NCBI GenBank assembly: GCA_963843275.1
Contig: CAWJJM010000009.1
Location: 124,001 to 188,000, forward strand
DNA from: CAWJJM01 sp963843275
Lineage (GTDB): Bacteria; Acidobacteriota; Thermoanaerobaculia; Multivoradales; JBCCEF01
DNA: 64,000 nucleotides
Reading direction: 5' to 3'
Below, piece after piece: positions 62,704 through 64,000 of the stretch (within the stretch, counting starts at the first letter, position 1; each line of letters opens with the position of its first letter). Under the pieces are notes generated by a model. It was not told the DNA's origin and searched no databases. It was given only the letters and a program-made list of their open reading frames with translations. A program made the position numbers and the translations under genes.

Positions 62704-64000
62704 TCAGCCCTTCTGGGCGGTGCGGCGGGGGCTGGCGCCTAGGACGCGTTTGCGCAGGCGGAAGGCGGCGGGGGCGACTTCGACCAGCTCGTCGTCGGCG
62801 ATGAACTCGAGGGCCTGCTCGAGCGACAGGCGGCGCGGCGGCACCAGGCGCTCGTGCTCCTCGGCGGTGGAGGCGCGCATGTTGGTGAGCTTGCGCTCGC
62901 GGCAGATGTTGACGTCGAGGTCGTTGGCGCGGTTGTGCTCGCCGACGATCATCCCCTCGTAGACCTCGTCGCCGGGCGCCACGAAGAGCGTGCCGCGGGG
63001 TTGCAGGTTGTCGATCGCGTAGGCGGTGGCGCGGCCGGCGCGGTCGGAGACCAGCGCCCCGGTGGCGCGCTGCTCGATCTCCCCCTGCCAGGGCTCCCAG
63101 CCGTCGAAGAGGTGGTTCATCAGCCCCTCGCCCCGGGTCTCGGTGAGGAACTCGGTGCGGAAGCCGATCAGGCCGCGCGAGGGGATGCGGAACTCCATCC
63201 GCACCCGCCCCGAGCCGTGGTTGACCATCTTCGTCATCCGCCCGCGGCGCTGGCCGGTCCTCTGGGTCACCGCGCCGACGTACTCCTCCGGGCAGTCCAC
63301 CACCAGCAGCTCCATCGGCTCGTGCAGCCGGCCGTCGATCGAGCGGGTCACCGCCTGCGGTTTGCCCGCCGCCAGCTCGTAGGACTCGCGGCGCATCATC
63401 TCGATGAGGATGGCGAGCTGCAGCTCGCCGCGGCCGGACACCTCGAAGACGTCGGGGGAGTCGGTCTCGGCGACGTGGATCGCCGGGTTGCCGAGCGCCT
63501 CGCGGCGCAGCCGCTCGCGCAGCTTGCGCGAGGTGAGGTGGCGGCCCGAGCGGCCGGCGAAGGGAGAGGTGTTGACCGCCAGCAGCATCGAGATCGTCGG
63601 CTCGTCGAGCTGGATGGGCGGCAGCGGACGCGGGTCCTCGGGGTCGGCGAGGGTCTCGCCGATGCCGATCGCCTCGAAGCCGGCGACCGCGGCGACGTCG
63701 CCCTGGCGCGCCTCGGCCACCTCCACCCGCCGCAGCCCGTCGTAGCCGTAGAGGTTGCTGACCTTGCCGCGGCCCACCGAGCCGTCGACGTGGCACAGCG
63801 CCACCTCCGCCCCCTTGCGCAGCACCCCGTTGACCACCCGGCCGATCACCAGGCGCCCCACGTAGTCGTCGTAGTCGAGGGTGGTGACCAGGAACTGCAG
63901 CGGCGCCTCCGGGTCGTAGCGGGGCGCCGGCACGGTGGCGAGGATCTCGGCGAACAGGGGCTCCAGGGTCTCGTCCGGCCCGTCGGGACGGCGCCGGCAG
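62704..64000 (-). CDS. typA: translational GTPase TypA/BipA, 5' end beyond window
   Basis: The visible 432 codons are the C-terminal two thirds: domain II (LQFLVTTLDYDDYVGRLVIG, GDVAAVAGFEAIGIGETLAD), domain III (EPTISMLLAVNTSPFAGRSG), domain V (PMELLVVDCPEEYVGAVTQR, SRGLIGFRTEFLTETRGEGL) and the TypA-specific C-terminus (KLTNMRAS, RRLSLEQALEFIADDELVEV). It associates with ribosomes and is needed under stress or cold. The GTP-binding domain lies past base 64000. The frame is intact. The downstream side carries the intergenic repeats. Confidence 0.95.
   Translation of the reverse strand, partial: CRRRPDGPDETLEPLFAEILATVPAPRYDPEAPLQFLVTTLDYDDYVGRLVIGRVVNGVLRKGAEVALCHVDGSVGRGKVSNLYGYDGLRRVEVAEARQGDVAAVAGFEAIGIGETLADPEDPRPLPPIQLDEPTISMLLAVNTSPFAGRSGRHLTSRKLRERLRREALGNPAIHVAETDSPDVFEVSGRGELQLAILIEMMRRESYELAAGKPQAVTRSIDGRLHEPMELLVVDCPEEYVGAVTQRTGQRRGRMTKMVNHGSGRVRMEFRIPSRGLIGFRTEFLTETRGEGLMNHLFDGWEPWQGEIEQRATGALVSDRAGRATAYAIDNLQPRGTLFVAPGDEVYEGMIVGEHNRANDLDVNICRERKLTNMRASTAEEHERLVPPRRLSLEQALEFIADDELVEVAPAAFRLRKRVLGASPRRTAQKG

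Overview
The window is a very GC-rich (by eye about three quarters G+C), densely packed bacterial chromosome segment of about 60 genes, with third codon positions almost always G or C. No rRNA, tRNA, CRISPR array, prophage or insertion sequence was seen. An Acidobacteriota-type bacterium (Thermoanaerobaculia-like) is my best guess. It rests on the sigma / anti-sigma / TPR-CHAT gene order, the sigma-coupled VWA protein, a DUF2891 protein and the family style of the regulators. A deltaproteobacterial or related lineage is not excluded, because the dedicated sortase system was first described in proteobacteria.

Layout. 1-2.6 kb: an AI-2E-type permease cut by the window edge, a DUF1328 peptide, a class II photolyase reduced to its FAD half, and DNA polymerase IV. 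2.6-9.2 kb: a regulatory island with an ECF-like sigma factor, a membrane anti-sigma candidate, an exported PPC-TPR-CHAT protease, a small four-cysteine protein and a Ser/Thr kinase. 9.2-16.6 kb: fumarase, an exported HExxH protein, carB (riddled with one-base insertions), a tandem pair of uncharacterised paralogues and a small zinc-binding protein. 16.6-30 kb: CLC channel, serine hydrolase, MtaB, two Fpg/Nei glycosylases, a cysteine-less DsbD-like protein with a redoxin partner, O-methyltransferase, PTPS-like protein, SLC13 permease and uridine kinase. 30-43.5 kb: degenerate radical-SAM-like protein, sulfatase-fold enzyme, GNAT plus nitrilase, a second sigma factor coupled to a VWA protein, aminopeptidase P, a citrate synthase divergent from an HTH-citrate synthase fusion, PTPS-like protein, glycosyltransferase, and a SelW-like selenoprotein with an in-frame UGA.

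43.5-64 kb: DNA polymerase I, UPF0316 protein, a complete dedicated sortase system (histidine kinase, response regulator, VIT/VWA target ending in LPAGGT, sortase), SDR, MA-type peptidase, M23 peptidase, alpha/beta hydrolase, methionine aminopeptidase with metallo-hydrolase, a GT-C glycosyltransferase, DUF2891 protein, small membrane protein, a duplicated intergenic repeat, and the 3' part of typA.

Three themes cut across the genes. First, at least a dozen genes have a TANNNT box starting about 12-16 nt before the start codon, the geometry of leaderless transcripts. Most of the other genes have good Shine-Dalgarno sequences or overlap the preceding stop codon. Second, envelope-stress style regulation recurs: two sigma modules, one two-component system, one kinase and several exported proteases. 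Third, there are frameshifts. Single indels occur in five other genes, but more than 20 cluster in carB, which looks more like a bad consensus patch than gene decay.
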